A stretch of DNA of 64,000 bases from JACVRW01 sp963734365. GTDB taxonomy: Bacteria > Actinomycetota > Thermoleophilia > Solirubrobacterales > Thermoleophilaceae. The stretch is taken from positions 186,001 to 250,000 of the forward strand of contig CAVTGV010000002.1 of assembly GCA_963734365.1 (NCBI GenBank), read 5' to 3'. The position numbers and the translations under genes were made by a program. This document shows, in pieces, positions 36,525-45,728 of the stretch. Numbering within the stretch: the stretch's first letter is position 1; every line of letters begins with the position of its first letter. The notes under the pieces are model-generated. The model worked only from the letters and a program-made list of their open reading frames with translations. It was not told the origin of the DNA and made no database searches.

Positions 36525-39500
36525 GTGCTGCGCGTCCGCGTGCTCGGAGACCTGGCCCTCGAGCTGGACGGCGAGTCGCTAGACCCGCCGGCGGGCCGCC
36601 GCGCCCGTGAGCTGCTCGGCTGGCTGGCGCTCAACCCGGGTCTCCATGCGCGCTCCGAGCTGGCCGCGCGCTTCTGGCCCGATGTGCTCGATTCGAGCGC
36701 CCGCGCCAGCCTGCGCACGGCCCTGCACGAGCTGCGGCGCGACCTCGGCGGCGCGGCCGGTCAGCTCACGGCCACACGGGAACGCGTGGGCCTGGAGGGC
36801 GAGCTCTGGGTCGACGCCCTCGAGTTCCGGGAGCTGGCCCGGGAGGGGCGCCTCGAGGAGGCCCTGGCCCTGTCGAGAGGTGAGCCGCTCGCCGGCCTCG
36901 ACGAGGACTGGGTCATGGCCGCCCGGGACGATCACCGCCACGACTTGGCCGAGCTGCTCGAGCAGCTGGCCGAGGCCGCCGAGGCGGGCGGCGACCCGGA
37001 GGCCGCCGTGCGCTTCACCCGCGAGTTGATCCGTGTCGATCCCCTCTCGGAGGAGCCGGCCCGCCGGCTGATGCTGCGCCTGGCCGCGGCCGGCGATCGC
37101 CCGGCGGCGCTGGCGGCCTACGAACGCCTGCGCGAGCGGCTGCAGCGCGAGCTCTCGATGGCTCCGTCGCGGGCCACCCGTGAGCTGGCGGAAGGCCTGC
37201 GCAGCGAGGACGAGCCCGCCGCCGCGCCGCCGCTCCCGCCCCCGCTGCGCCGGCGCGAACGCAGCGGGCTCGTGGGACGCGCGGCGGAGCTCGAGCGCGC
37301 CCGCGCGCTGCTGGGCCGATCCCTCGACGGCGAGCTGCACCTGACCCTGATCTCGGGAGAGCCCGGCATAGGCAAGACCCGTCTGCTGGCCGAGCTCTGC
37401 CGCGGCGCTCACCACGGTGGCGCGGCCGTGCTCTACGGGCGCTGTTACGAGGAGCCGCTCGGGCCCTACCAGGCGTTCGCCGAGGCGCTCTCCGACTATG
37501 CGCTCGGCGCCGGTCTCGATGCGGCCGAGCTGGGTGCGGCGGCCGGCGAGCTGGGCCGGCTGTCGCCGCGGCTGGCCGACCTGCTCGGCGTGGCGGCGGA
37601 GCCCCGCGCGGAGGCGGCCGAGGGCGCCCGCTTCCGTCTCTTCGAGGCCGTGGTCTCGGTGCTCGAGCACGGTGCCCGTCGCGGTCCGGTGCTGATCGCG
37701 CTCGACGACCTGCACTGGGCCGACCCGGCCACGCTCCTCCTGCTCGGCCACCTCGTGCGCTCCCCGCTTCGCGGCGTGGCGCTGGCCGGCGCGTATCGCG
37801 AGAGCGAGCTCTCGCGCACCCAGGCCCTCGCGGGCGCTCTCGCGGATCTGCGCCGCGACCGGATGGTGGAGCGAGTGGCCCTCGCGGGCCTCGATGAGAG
37901 CGAGGTGGCGGGACTGGTGGGCTCCTGGGTGGGACCTGGCGGGCCGCCCGAGCTGAGCGGCGCCGTATGGGAGGAGACGGGCGGAAACCCCTTCTTCGTG
38001 GAGGAGGTGCTGCGTCATCTCACCGAGTCCGGCGCGATCCGCCGCGAGGGCGCGCGCTGGGTGGCCCGGGGCACGGTGGCCGAGATGGGGATCCCCGAGG
38101 GGGTGAAGGAGGTGATTGGGCGCCGCCTGTCGCGCTTGAGCGACGTGGCCAACCGCGTACTCGCCGCCGCGGCCGTGGAGGGACGCAGCTTCGGCCTGTC
38201 CCTGCTCGAACGGGTGGAGCCGCTGCGCGAGGAGAACGTGCTGGAGGCGGTGGAGGAGGCCACCGCGGCTCAGCTCGTGCGTGAGGAACCGGATCGGCCC
38301 GGCAGCTACTCGTTCGCGCACCCGCTGATCCACGAGACGCTCTACGACGAGCTCAGTCTCGCCCGGAGGGTCCGCCTGCACGCCGCCGTGGCCGACGCGC
38401 TCGACGCCGATGACCCGGATCTGCTCGTCCAGGTCGCGCGCCACCGCATCGAGGCCGCGGGCGGCGGCGCCGCCGGACCCGCGGCCGAGGCGGCTCTGGC
38501 CGCCGCCCGGCACGACCTCGGGCGGCTGGCCTACGAGGAGGCGGCCGACATCTGCCGGCGGGCGCTGGAGGTGGTGCAGGAGCGCGAGCAGCGCTGCGAG
38601 CTGCTGCTCGTGCGCGGCGACTCGCTGTCGCGGTCCGGTGAGCGTGAAGCCGCCCGCGCGTGCTATCGCGACGCCGCCGGCCTGGCCCGCGCGGGGTCCG
38701 GCACCAGAGACGATCGCGACGCGCTCGCCCGGGCCGCGCTGGGCTTCTCGGGGCTGGGCGTGACCATCCTCGAGGTCGATCCAGAGGTGGTGGGACTGCT
38801 GGAGGAGGCGCTGGCGGCGGTGGGGCCCAGCCGGCACGCCCGCCGTGCCCAGCTGCTCTCGCGACTGACGATCGAGCTGTACTACGGCTCCACTCCCGAG
38901 CGCCGCCAGGAGCTCGGCCACGCGGCGGTCCAGGAAGCACGCTCGGCCGGCGACGACGCCGCGCTGGCCGACGCCCTCGGAGCCCTGCACGTGGCGCTCT
39001 GGTACCCGGACGGGCTGGACGAGCGCCTCGAGGTATCGGCCGAGCTGGTGGATGTGGCCCGCGGGGCCGGCGACCGTGAGCGCGAGCTCCAGGGCCATAA
39101 CTGGTGCGTGCTCGACCTGCTCGAGGCCGGGAACGTCGAGCGCGTGGACCTCGAGCTGGCCGAGCACGAGCGCCTGGCGAGCGAGCTGCGGCTTCCGGAC
39201 TTTCAGTGGTGGGGACGCAGCTGGGGCGCCATGCGGGCCATGCTCGAGGGGCGCTACGAGCACGCCCGCGCGGAGCTCGAGAAGCTCCGGGCGATTGCCG
39301 AGCGGGCCGGCGATCCCAACGCGGAGCTCTTCCACCGGCTGGGCATGTTCCACCTGGAGTACGAGGACCAGGGCCTCGGCGAGGAGGGGCTGGCCTTCGG
39401 CCTGGAGCAGATCGAGACCTCACCGGCCAGCTACGCCTATCGAGGTGCCCTCGCCTGCGTGTTTGCCTGGCGAGGCGACCACGACGAGGCCCTGCGCCAG

Positions 39501-39992
39501 CTCCGCCTGCTCGCCGAAGACGACTTCGCCGCCATCAGACCCGACATGAATCGCCTGGCCTCGACCGCCGATCTCGCCATGGCCGCATGGCAGCTCGACC
39601 ACGCGCCCACCGCGCTTGCCGTGTACGAGGGCGCGAGGCGCTGGTCCGGCCGGCTGGCCCTCGACGGCCGCGCCTTCTACTGCTACGGCTCGATCGACCT
39701 GTTCCTCGGAATGCTCGCAACGGTGCTCCAGCGCTACGACGAGGCCGAGCGCCACTTCCAGCTGGCTCTCACCGAGAACGAGCGCATCCACTCGGCGCCG
39801 TGGCTGGCTCACAGCCGGGCGCGCTACGGCGAGATGCTGCTGCGCCGCGGGGCCTCGGGGGAGGCAGAGCGGGGCGCCGACCTGTTGCGTGAGGGCGCCG
39901 CCGGTGCCCGCGCGCTCGGCCTCACAAGGACGGCCGGAGAGTTCGAGGCCCGGCTCGCGGCGCTCACCGGGACGCCGGCCTCGCGCCGCTAG
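36525..39992 (+). CDS. Large SARP-type transcriptional regulator with AAA and TPR-like domains
   Basis: A 1155-residue regulator. Residues 1-80 are an OmpR-type winged helix (LRVRVLGDLALELDGESLDPPAGRRARELLGWLA). Residues 85-240 are the bacterial transcriptional activator domain (BTAD). Residues 255-600 are a STAND/AAA ATPase with Walker A SGEPGIGKTRLL (about 277) and Walker B LIALDDLHWAD (about 390). The rest is Ala/Leu/Glu-rich TPR-like repeats. There is no C-terminal LuxR helix-turn-helix, so it fits the AfsR-like SARP class. GTG 36525 is fixed by a -10 box 7 bases upstream. The target genes are unknown; the divergent methyltransferase-MFS operon is the nearest candidate. Confidence 0.88.
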   Translation: MLRVRVLGDLALELDGESLDPPAGRRARELLGWLALNPGLHARSELAARFWPDVLDSSARASLRTALHELRRDLGGAAGQLTATRERVGLEGELWVDALEFRELAREGRLEEALALSRGEPLAGLDEDWVMAARDDHRHDLAELLEQLAEAAEAGGDPEAAVRFTRELIRVDPLSEEPARRLMLRLAAAGDRPAALAAYERLRERLQRELSMAPSRATRELAEGLRSEDEPAAAPPLPPPLRRRERSGLVGRAAELERARALLGRSLDGELHLTLISGEPGIGKTRLLAELCRGAHHGGAAVLYGRCYEEPLGPYQAFAEALSDYALGAGLDAAELGAAAGELGRLSPRLADLLGVAAEPRAEAAEGARFRLFEAVVSVLEHGARRGPVLIALDDLHWADPATLLLLGHLVRSPLRGVALAGAYRESELSRTQALAGALADLRRDRMVERVALAGLDESEVAGLVGSWVGPGGPPELSGAVWEETGGNPFFVEEVLRHLTESGAIRREGARWVARGTVAEMGIPEGVKEVIGRRLSRLSDVANRVLAAAAVEGRSFGLSLLERVEPLREENVLEAVEEATAAQLVREEPDRPGSYSFAHPLIHETLYDELSLARRVRLHAAVADALDADDPDLLVQVARHRIEAAGGGAAGPAAEAALAAARHDLGRLAYEEAADICRRALEVVQEREQRCELLLVRGDSLSRSGEREAARACYRDAAGLARAGSGTRDDRDALARAALGFSGLGVTILEVDPEVVGLLEEALAAVGPSRHARRAQLLSRLTIELYYGSTPERRQELGHAAVQEARSAGDDAALADALGALHVALWYPDGLDERLEVSAELVDVARGAGDRERELQGHNWCVLDLLEAGNVERVDLELAEHERLASELRLPDFQWWGRSWGAMRAMLEGRYEHARAELEKLRAIAERAGDPNAELFHRLGMFHLEYEDQGLGEEGLAFGLEQIETSPASYAYRGALACVFAWRGDHDEALRQLRLLAEDDFAAIRPDMNRLASTADLAMAAWQLDHAPTALAVYEGARRWSGRLALDGRAFYCYGSIDLFLGMLATVLQRYDEAERHFQLALTENERIHSAPWLAHSRARYGEMLLRRGASGEAERGADLLREGAAGARALGLTRTAGEFEARLAALTGTPASRR

Positions 39993-40005
39993 ACTCGAAA
40001 GGGTT

Positions 40006-40212
40006 ATGAAGGCGGATATCCATCCCGAGTACGTCCCCGCGCACGTGCGCTGCACCTGCGGCAACGAGTTCTGGACGCGCTCCACCAAGCCCGAGCTGAA
40101 CGTCGAGATCTGCTCGAACTGCCACCCGTTCTACACGGGCCGGCAGAAGCTCGTGGACACCGGAGGCCGCGTCGAGCGCTTCCGCCGCCGGGCCGCACGC
40201 TCCCGCCGATAG
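40006..40212 (+). CDS. rpmE: 50S ribosomal protein L31, zinc-binding type
   Basis: A 68-residue L31 protein starting MKADIHPEY and ending in VDTGGRVERFRRR. It keeps the zinc-binding cysteines (CTCGNEF and CSNCHPFYTG), so it is the zinc-dependent (C+) form. ATG 40006 follows AAAGGG, and TAGACT at 39990-39995 lies 10 bases upstream, overlapping the SARP stop codon region. A GC hairpin follows the gene (40230-40256). The zinc-type L31 may be replaced under zinc starvation in bacteria that also encode a C- copy; none is seen here. Confidence 0.96.
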   Translation: MKADIHPEYVPAHVRCTCGNEFWTRSTKPELNVEICSNCHPFYTGRQKLVDTGGRVERFRRRAARSRR

Positions 40213-40229
40213 CCGGCGGGGTCCTGCGA

Positions 40230-40256
40230 GGCGGCGCGGTGCATACCGCCGCCGCC
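40230..40256 (+). terminator. rpmE: Terminator-like hairpin after rpmE
   Basis: GGCGGCGCGGT pairs with ACCGCCGCCGCC (one bulged base) around a GCAT loop. The following sequence is unusually T-rich for this genome (TTTCCGTTTCTGTTTT region), supporting a terminator. Confidence 0.6.
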
Positions 40257-40291
40257 GCAACTCTGTGTTTCCGTTTCTGTTTTCACGGAGC

Positions 40292-41053
40292 ATGCTTCGT
40301 GCGCCAACCTCTACCGCTCTCGGCGTCGCCGTCCTGGCGGCGCTGAGCGCGCCCGTGGCCGCCGCGGCGCCGGAGCCCGGCGCGGCGGACGCGCCGCAGG
40401 CCTCGGTCAAGCTCGTGGGCTGCTCGGTGGCTACTCACGAGGCGGCCTTCAAAGCCCGCATGGTCCGGATCGCGGGCAGCCGGCGTATGGGGGTTCGCTT
40501 CACGCTGCTCGAGCGCACCGACGCGTCGGGCTTCACTGCCGTGAAGGCGCCGGGGCTCGGCCGCTGGCGGCGCTCGAGGTCCGGCGTGGGGACGTTCGGC
40601 TACCGCCAGGCGGTGAAGGGGCTGCCCGCGAACGCGATCCACCGGATGCGTGTGGACTTCCGCTGGTACGGCGCCGACGGCAAGGTGCTCAGCCGGACCC
40701 GTCGCACGTCTCGCTCGTGCCGACAGTTCGAGGCTCTGCCCAACCTGGCGGTCTCGATCGTCGGATCGGCCAAGACCAGGGTGCAGGGCGTGAGGCGCTA
40801 CCGCGTGCAGGTGGTGAACGCCGGGCGCGCCGCGGTGAGCGGCGCGGCGGTGCGATTCTGGGTCGACGGCAGCGTGCTCGACACCGTGACCGTGAGCCCG
40901 CTGGCCGTGGGCGAGCAGCGCCTCGTGGGCTTCCGGGGGCCGGCCTGCACCGGTTCGGTCAGGGCCGCAGCCGACCCCGACGGCGTGATCGTCGAGAGCT
41001 CTGAGCAGGACAATGCGCAGGAGCTCAGGTGCGCCGACATAGCCCCGCTCTGA
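40292..41053 (+). CDS. Secreted protein with CARDB-like domain
   Basis: A 253-residue secreted protein. The signal peptide (MLRAPTSTALGVAVLAALSAPVAAAAP) is followed by a domain of about 110 residues with two conserved-looking Cys (VGCSVATHEA and SRSCRQF). The C-terminal CARDB-like Ig fold (LPNLAVSIVG, YRVQVVNAGRAAVSGAAVRFWVDG, VIVESSEQDN) is typical of cell-surface adhesion modules. ATG 40292 is preferred; GTG 40265 is in frame. It lies between rpmE and the DUF1385 gene, which are neighbours in many Gram-positive genomes, so it may be a lineage-specific insertion. Confidence 0.75.
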   Translation: MLRAPTSTALGVAVLAALSAPVAAAAPEPGAADAPQASVKLVGCSVATHEAAFKARMVRIAGSRRMGVRFTLLERTDASGFTAVKAPGLGRWRRSRSGVGTFGYRQAVKGLPANAIHRMRVDFRWYGADGKVLSRTRRTSRSCRQFEALPNLAVSIVGSAKTRVQGVRRYRVQVVNAGRAAVSGAAVRFWVDGSVLDTVTVSPLAVGEQRLVGFRGPACTGSVRAAADPDGVIVESSEQDNAQELRCADIAPL

Positions 41054-41090
41054 GCCGCGGCGGCGGGTGCGGCCACGAGCCGCCGTTACG

Positions 41091-42143
41091 ATGAGCCAGG
41101 TGAGCGCTTCCACCACCGACAGCGGCTCGTCCGCGAACGGGGCCGCTCCCGACCACATGCGGGAGGCCACGAAGGACGCTCCCATCGGCGGTCAGGCTGT
41201 GCTCGAGGGCGTGATGATGCGCGGCATCTCCACCTGGGCGGTGGCGGTGCGCAAGCCGTCCGCGGAGCAGCTCGCGGCCGGCGGAGCGGACTCCAAGGAG
41301 GGGGCCAAGGGCGAGATCGAGGTGGTCTCCGAGCCGCTGGTGGCCTGGACCAAGCGTCATCGCATCCTGCGGCTGCCGATCATCCGCGGCGTGGCGGCTC
41401 TGGGCGAGTCGCTCAAGATCGGCTTCCGGGCGCTGGGCATCTCGGCCAACGCCCAGGTTCCGCCGGGCGAGTCCGGCGACGAGAAGGAGATCGGCGGTGG
41501 CGCCTGGGCGGGCACCATCGCCTTCGCGCTGCTGTTCGCGGTTGGGCTGTTCTTCCTGCTCCCCGCCGGCCTCACCAACATCTTCAAGGACGAGATCCCC
41601 AACTCGATCCTGTTCGTGGTGATCGAGAAGCTCGTGCGGGTCACGATCTTCCTCGGCTATCTCACGCTCATCTCGCGCATGCCCGATCTCCAGCGCGTCT
41701 TCGAGTACCACGGGGCCGAGCACAAGACGATCTCCTGCTACGAGGCGGGAGAGGAGCTCACCCCCGAGAACGCGCAGCGCTACTCGCGCTTTCACCCTCG
41801 CTGCGGCACGAGCTTCCTGCTGCTGGTGATGGTCGTGGCGATCGTGGTGTTCGCGCCGCTGGGCAAGCTCGACTGGCAGTGGCTGTTCATCTCCCGCATC
41901 GTCGGGATCCCGATAGTGGCCGGCCTCGCGTTCGAGCTGATCAAGTGGTTCGGCAAGAACCGCACCAAGCGCTGGGCGCGCATCCTCATGTGGCCGGGCA
42001 TCCAGTTGCAGCGCCTGACCACGCGCGAGCCCGATCTCTCCCAGCTGGCCGTGGCCATCGCGGCACTGCAGGCCGTGCTGGCCGTGGAGAACCCGCGGGC
42101 GGCAGCCGACGAGGACAAGGTGGGAATGGAGGTCGTGGCATAA
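41091..42143 (+). CDS. DUF1385 (YqhQ-like) membrane protein
   Basis: A 350-residue membrane protein of the DUF1385 family, recognised by IGGQAVLEGVMMRG near the N-terminus, then FEYHGAEHKTISCYEAGEELTPENAQRYSRFHPRCGTSFL. Hydrophobic helices lie around residues 140-165, 180-200, 245-265 and 280-300. Its conserved His/Cys/Glu residues suggest metal binding, but the function is unknown. The family often sits near rpmE, as here. ATG 41091 is listed; a TACGAT at 41087-41092 would instead support GTG 41100, 7 bases downstream, on a leaderless transcript. Confidence 0.88.
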   Translation: MSQVSASTTDSGSSANGAAPDHMREATKDAPIGGQAVLEGVMMRGISTWAVAVRKPSAEQLAAGGADSKEGAKGEIEVVSEPLVAWTKRHRILRLPIIRGVAALGESLKIGFRALGISANAQVPPGESGDEKEIGGGAWAGTIAFALLFAVGLFFLLPAGLTNIFKDEIPNSILFVVIEKLVRVTIFLGYLTLISRMPDLQRVFEYHGAEHKTISCYEAGEELTPENAQRYSRFHPRCGTSFLLLVMVVAIVVFAPLGKLDWQWLFISRIVGIPIVAGLAFELIKWFGKNRTKRWARILMWPGIQLQRLTTREPDLSQLAVAIAALQAVLAVENPRAAADEDKVGMEVVA

Positions 42144-42184
42144 GCCACGACGTTTGATCACCCGTCCGTTACGGTGATCAATAC

Positions 42185-43234
42185 GTGATGGGCGCCGTCT
42201 TCATGACCGGCGCCACGGGTTTCGTGGGGAAGGAGTTGCTCGACCGGTTTCTGGCCGGGGACGAGCGGCACGTCTACGCCCTCGTGCGCGCCTCCGACGA
42301 TCGTGCCGCAGCCGACCGGCTGCCGGCTCACCCGCGCCTGACCGCGGTGGCCGGCGACATCGAGAAGCCCGGGCTCGGCCTCGATTCCGCGACCACGCGG
42401 CGTCTGGCGGGCGAGGTGAGCACGGTGATGCACTGCGCCGCGTCGGTCTCGTTCGAGCTGTCGCTGCCGGAGTCGCGCCGCATCAACGTCGAAGGCACCC
42501 GCCACGTGCTCGAGTTCGCCGAGCGCTGTGAGCGGCTGGAGCGGTTCAGCTACGTGTCCACCGCGTACGTGGGCGGCGAGCCCGACGGAGTGTTTCGGGA
42601 GGACCAGCTCGACGTGGGACAGAGCTTTCGCAACCCCTACGAGCGCTCCAAGTTCGAGGCCGAGCTGATGCTCCGCGAGCGCGGCTCACACCTGCCGCTG
42701 CAGATTCTCAGGCCCAGCATCGTGGTGGGCGACAGCCGCACCGGGCGTACCTCCTCGTTCAACGTCCTCTACGGCCCCCTCAAGGCCATCGCGCGGGGCG
42801 CCGTGCCCGCCATCCCCGCCCACCGCTCTTCCCCGGTGGACATCGTGCCCGTCAACTACGTGGCCGACCGCGCCTACGAGCTGGCCAGCGATGGGCCCAG
42901 CGGCACCTTTCATCTCGTCGCCGGCCGCAACGCCACCAGCGTGGGGCGCCTGCTCGAGCTGGCGAGTGAGCATCTCGGTCAGCGCGCACCGGCCGTGCTT
43001 TGGCCCGGCCCCTACAAGCACCTCATCCACCCGTTGCTGCGCCGGCGCAATCCCGGCCTGCGGCGGATGGAGGTGTACTTCCCGTACTTCTCGATGCGCG
43101 TGCGCTTCGACGACCGCGGGATCGGCCCGGCGCCTCCGGTGGAGAGCTACTTCGGCCGTCTGATCGAGTTCGCCGAGGAGGCCCGCTGGGGCCGCGGCAG
43201 CGCGGTCGCCGGGGCCGCCGCCGTGGGCGCGTAG
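42185..43234 (+). CDS. NAD-dependent epimerase/thioester-reductase-like extended SDR
   Basis: A 349-residue extended short-chain dehydrogenase: MTGATGFVGKELL (nucleotide-binding GxxGxxG), VMHCAASVSFELS, and the catalytic YERSK of the YxxxK motif. The layout resembles the reductase domain of fatty acyl-CoA and carboxylic acid reductases (NAD_binding_4). A fatty acyl-CoA or thioester reductase is a good guess; the substrate is not shown. GTG 42185 lies 9 bases after TACGGT (42170-42175); ATG 42188 is the next in-frame choice. The TetR gene 12 bases downstream may regulate it. Confidence 0.85.
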   Translation: MMGAVFMTGATGFVGKELLDRFLAGDERHVYALVRASDDRAAADRLPAHPRLTAVAGDIEKPGLGLDSATTRRLAGEVSTVMHCAASVSFELSLPESRRINVEGTRHVLEFAERCERLERFSYVSTAYVGGEPDGVFREDQLDVGQSFRNPYERSKFEAELMLRERGSHLPLQILRPSIVVGDSRTGRTSSFNVLYGPLKAIARGAVPAIPAHRSSPVDIVPVNYVADRAYELASDGPSGTFHLVAGRNATSVGRLLELASEHLGQRAPAVLWPGPYKHLIHPLLRRRNPGLRRMEVYFPYFSMRVRFDDRGIGPAPPVESYFGRLIEFAEEARWGRGSAVAGAAAVGA

Positions 43235-43246
43235 ACTCCTTCACTG

Positions 43247-43852
43247 ATGGCTACGCCCGAGCCGGGACTGGCCGGCCCTGTGAGCGAGGCCCGAGAAAGG
43301 ATTCTCGAGGCGGCGTACGATCTGTTCAGCCGTAAGGGGATCGCCGCGGTGGGCGTCGACACGATCGTCGCCGAGGCGGGCGTGGCGAAGATGACGCTCT
43401 ACCGTCACTTCCCCTCGAAGGCCGACCTCGCCCTTGCCTTCCTCGAGCGCCGCGAGGAGCGCTGGACGCGCGAGTGGCTGCAGGGCGAGGCCGTGCGCCG
43501 GGGCTCCACGCCGGCCGGACGGATGCTGGCGATCTTCGACGTGTTCGATGAGTGGTTTGCCCTCGAGAGCTTCGAGGGCTGCTCCTTCGTGAACATCCTG
43601 CTCGAGATCAGCGACCGCGAAGACGAGGTACGCGCCGCCAGCGTGAGACACCTGGCCAACATCAGGGAGTTCGTTCGCGGCCTGGCCGAGGAGGCCGGAG
43701 CTGCGGACCCCGAGGCCCTCGCGTGTCAGTGGCACATTCTCATGAAGGGCTCGATCGTCGCCGCAGGCGAAGGCGATCACGAGGCCGCCCGCCGCGCCCA
43801 GGAGGTCGGGGCGCTGCTGCTCGAGCGCGAGCCCGGCGTCCGCGCTGCCTGA
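43247..43852 (+). CDS. TetR-family transcriptional regulator
   Basis: A 201-residue repressor. The N-terminal helix-turn-helix (ILEAAYDLFSRKGIAAVGVDTIVAEAGVAKMTLYRHFPSKADLA) is classic TetR, and the C-terminal ligand-binding domain contains FEGCSFVNILLEI as in the YcdC/AcrR-like branch. A -10-like TAGACT (43232-43237) lies 9 bases before ATG 43247. Its likely targets are its own promoter or the neighbouring SDR gene; the ligand is unknown. Confidence 0.92.
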   Translation: MATPEPGLAGPVSEARERILEAAYDLFSRKGIAAVGVDTIVAEAGVAKMTLYRHFPSKADLALAFLERREERWTREWLQGEAVRRGSTPAGRMLAIFDVFDEWFALESFEGCSFVNILLEISDREDEVRAASVRHLANIREFVRGLAEEAGAADPEALACQWHILMKGSIVAAGEGDHEAARRAQEVGALLLEREPGVRAA

Positions 43853-43886
43853 TCTCTCGGTCTGAGGCCATAGCGGGGATGAAGCC

Positions 43887-44801
43887 GTGGCGATAACACT
43901 CACCCAGCTACGCAGCTTCCTGGCCGTGCTGCGCACCGGATCGGTGACCGGCGCGGCGGAGGAGCTGGTGGTCACCCAGCCGTCCGTCTCGGCCGCGGTC
44001 TCGGCGCTGTCCCGCGAACTGGGCGTGGAGCTCACCGAGCGGGTGGGCCGCAGCATCCGGCCGAGCCCGGCCGGCGAGGCGTTCGCTCCGTTCGCCGCGG
44101 ACGTGATCGGCCTGCTCGACCAGGGTGGGCGCGCCGCGCGCGAGGCGGCCGACACGGCCGCGAGCGAGCTGCGGCTGGCCGCGGTGACCACAGCGGGAGA
44201 GCACATCGTCCCGCCGCTCATCGAGGCCTTCTCCAGCCTGCACCCGGAGATCAGGCTGAACCTCGATGTGGGCAACCGCGAGCGGGTGTTCGAGCGCGTG
44301 GCGCTGCATCGCTCCGACGTGGCGATCGGGGGGCGCCCGCCGGGCGCGGGCGTTCTGGGCGAGCGCTTTCTCGACAACCCGATCGTGGTGATCACCAAGC
44401 CCGGCGATCCGCTCGCGCGCCGGCGCTCGGTGCCGATCAAGGAGCTGGAGGAGCGGCCCTGGCTCTTGCGCGAGGAGGGCTCCGGTACGCGCACGATGAC
44501 GGAGGAGATCCTGGCCGCTCACGGCCTGAGGCCGCCGGTGCTCACGCTCGGGTCGAACGGGGCCATCAAGCAGGGCGCCCGGGCCGGCCTGGGGGTGTCC
44601 ATTCAATCGCTGCTGGCTACCCGGCTCGAGCTCGAGCTGGGCCTCTTGACCACGATCGACGTGAAGCCGCCGCTCCCGCTGCGGCACTGGTACCTGCTGC
44701 GGCCGGCGCACGGCCCGCTGCGCCCGCCGGTCCAGGAGTTCCTGACCTTCGCCCGCAGCGCGGCGGCTCGCCGCGCGATCGAGACCGCCCAGGGGTCATG
44801 A
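43887..44801 (+). CDS. cbbR: LysR-family regulator, probable CbbR
   Basis: A 304-residue LysR regulator: winged helix (LRSFLAVLRTGSVTGAAEELVVTQPSVSAAVSALSRELG) followed by the two-lobed effector domain. LREEGSGTRTMTEE and GSNGAIKQGARAGLGVS resemble the effector pocket of CbbR, the activator of Calvin cycle genes that senses metabolites such as RuBP or NADPH. The gene ends 6 bases inside the phosphoribulokinase stop region (convergent overlap). A LysR-type palindrome is placed at about -58 of the rbcL promoter (49664-49676). The CbbR call is inferred from this context; family membership itself is certain. Confidence 0.85.
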   Translation: MAITLTQLRSFLAVLRTGSVTGAAEELVVTQPSVSAAVSALSRELGVELTERVGRSIRPSPAGEAFAPFAADVIGLLDQGGRAAREAADTAASELRLAAVTTAGEHIVPPLIEAFSSLHPEIRLNLDVGNRERVFERVALHRSDVAIGGRPPGAGVLGERFLDNPIVVITKPGDPLARRRSVPIKELEERPWLLREEGSGTRTMTEEILAAHGLRPPVLTLGSNGAIKQGARAGLGVSIQSLLATRLELELGLLTTIDVKPPLPLRHWYLLRPAHGPLRPPVQEFLTFARSAAARRAIETAQGS

Positions 44802-45728
44802 ACCCCCGAGGAGGGACGCTCGCGTCCCGTGGCCTCCCAGCGCCACCGCCGCTCGAGCCATCACGAGGTGGTAGAGGATCAGCAGCTGAACGAGCGCCAG
44901 CGATTCCGAGCGGTGCAGGTCGATCCCGACCGTGAACTCGCCGAGGCGCTGGCTGCGCAGATGGGTTGCGAAATGCAGCCGGTCCCAGATGGCCTCCTCG
45001 ATCTCCGCGGCCCGGCCGGGATCGACATCGCCCGGGATGTGAAGGTGACGCTCACCGTCACGCTCGGACATCGTGAGAGTGCGCTCACCGTTGGCGATGA
45101 AGGAGGAGAGGTCGGGGTGGGGGAGCCCATCCCGAAGCGTGAGGTCGGCATCCAGGTGATCGGGATCGCCGCTGTCGCCCGGCAGGAATGAGACGACCAT
45201 GTCCGCGTGACGCTCCTGGGGGCGGATGAAGGCCGCCGAGTCGGCCTCGCGGCGGTCGAGCTCGGCCAGCACCTGGTCGGTGGTGTAGCCGCGCCGCGAG
45301 CAATCCCGCTGCACCTTCCACCTGCGGCGCATCTCCTCGGGAGGCGCGAGGAAGACGCGCACGTCGTAGCAGTCGCGCATCTCCGCGCCGTGGTAGCCGA
45401 GCAGGCCCTCGACCACGGCGAAGGATCCCGGCGTCACGTAGACCGGCGGCCGAAAGGTCCCGTCGCCGTGGTGGTACACCGGCTTGAGCAGCGGCTCGCC
45501 CCGGCGCAGGTGGCTCACGTGCTGGGCCATGATGTCCATGTAGTTGCAGGCTGGGTCGAGCGGGGTGGTGCCGTTCTCGGCCCGCTGGCGCCGGTCGTAG
45601 CGGTGGTAGTCGTCGGTGCAGACGTGGGTGACCTGGTCCTCACCCAGCACCCGCACGAGTCCGCGCGTGATCGTGGTCTTCCCCGCCGCCGAATCACCGA
45701 CGACGCCGAGGATCACCGGCCGGGGCAC
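44796..45728 (-). CDS. prkB: Phosphoribulokinase, second copy of a tandem pair
   Basis: A 310-residue P-loop kinase that phosphorylates ribulose-5-phosphate to RuBP. It has Walker A GVVGDSAAGKTT, the substrate region CTDDYHRYDRRQR, and FLAPPEEMRRRWKVQRDCSRRGYTTDQVLAELDRRE, the PRK signature region. It overlaps the upstream PRK by one base (TAGTG) and is the last gene of the rbcLS-cbbX-PRK operon. Compared with the upstream copy, 72 of the first 100 residues are identical, and all recognisable catalytic residues are kept in both. Confidence 0.9.
   Translation of the reverse strand: MPRPVILGVVGDSAAGKTTITRGLVRVLGEDQVTHVCTDDYHRYDRRQRAENGTTPLDPACNYMDIMAQHVSHLRRGEPLLKPVYHHGDGTFRPPVYVTPGSFAVVEGLLGYHGAEMRDCYDVRVFLAPPEEMRRRWKVQRDCSRRGYTTDQVLAELDRREADSAAFIRPQERHADMVVSFLPGDSGDPDHLDADLTLRDGLPHPDLSSFIANGERTLTMSERDGERHLHIPGDVDPGRAAEIEEAIWDRLHFATHLRSQRLGEFTVGIDLHRSESLALVQLLILYHLVMARAAVALGGHGTRASLLGGS

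Noticed and set aside
36579..39353. 924-residue antisense frame over the SARP gene
   Set aside because: Gln/Arg/His/Gly-rich sequence with no domain, mirroring the plus-strand regulator; a GC artefact.
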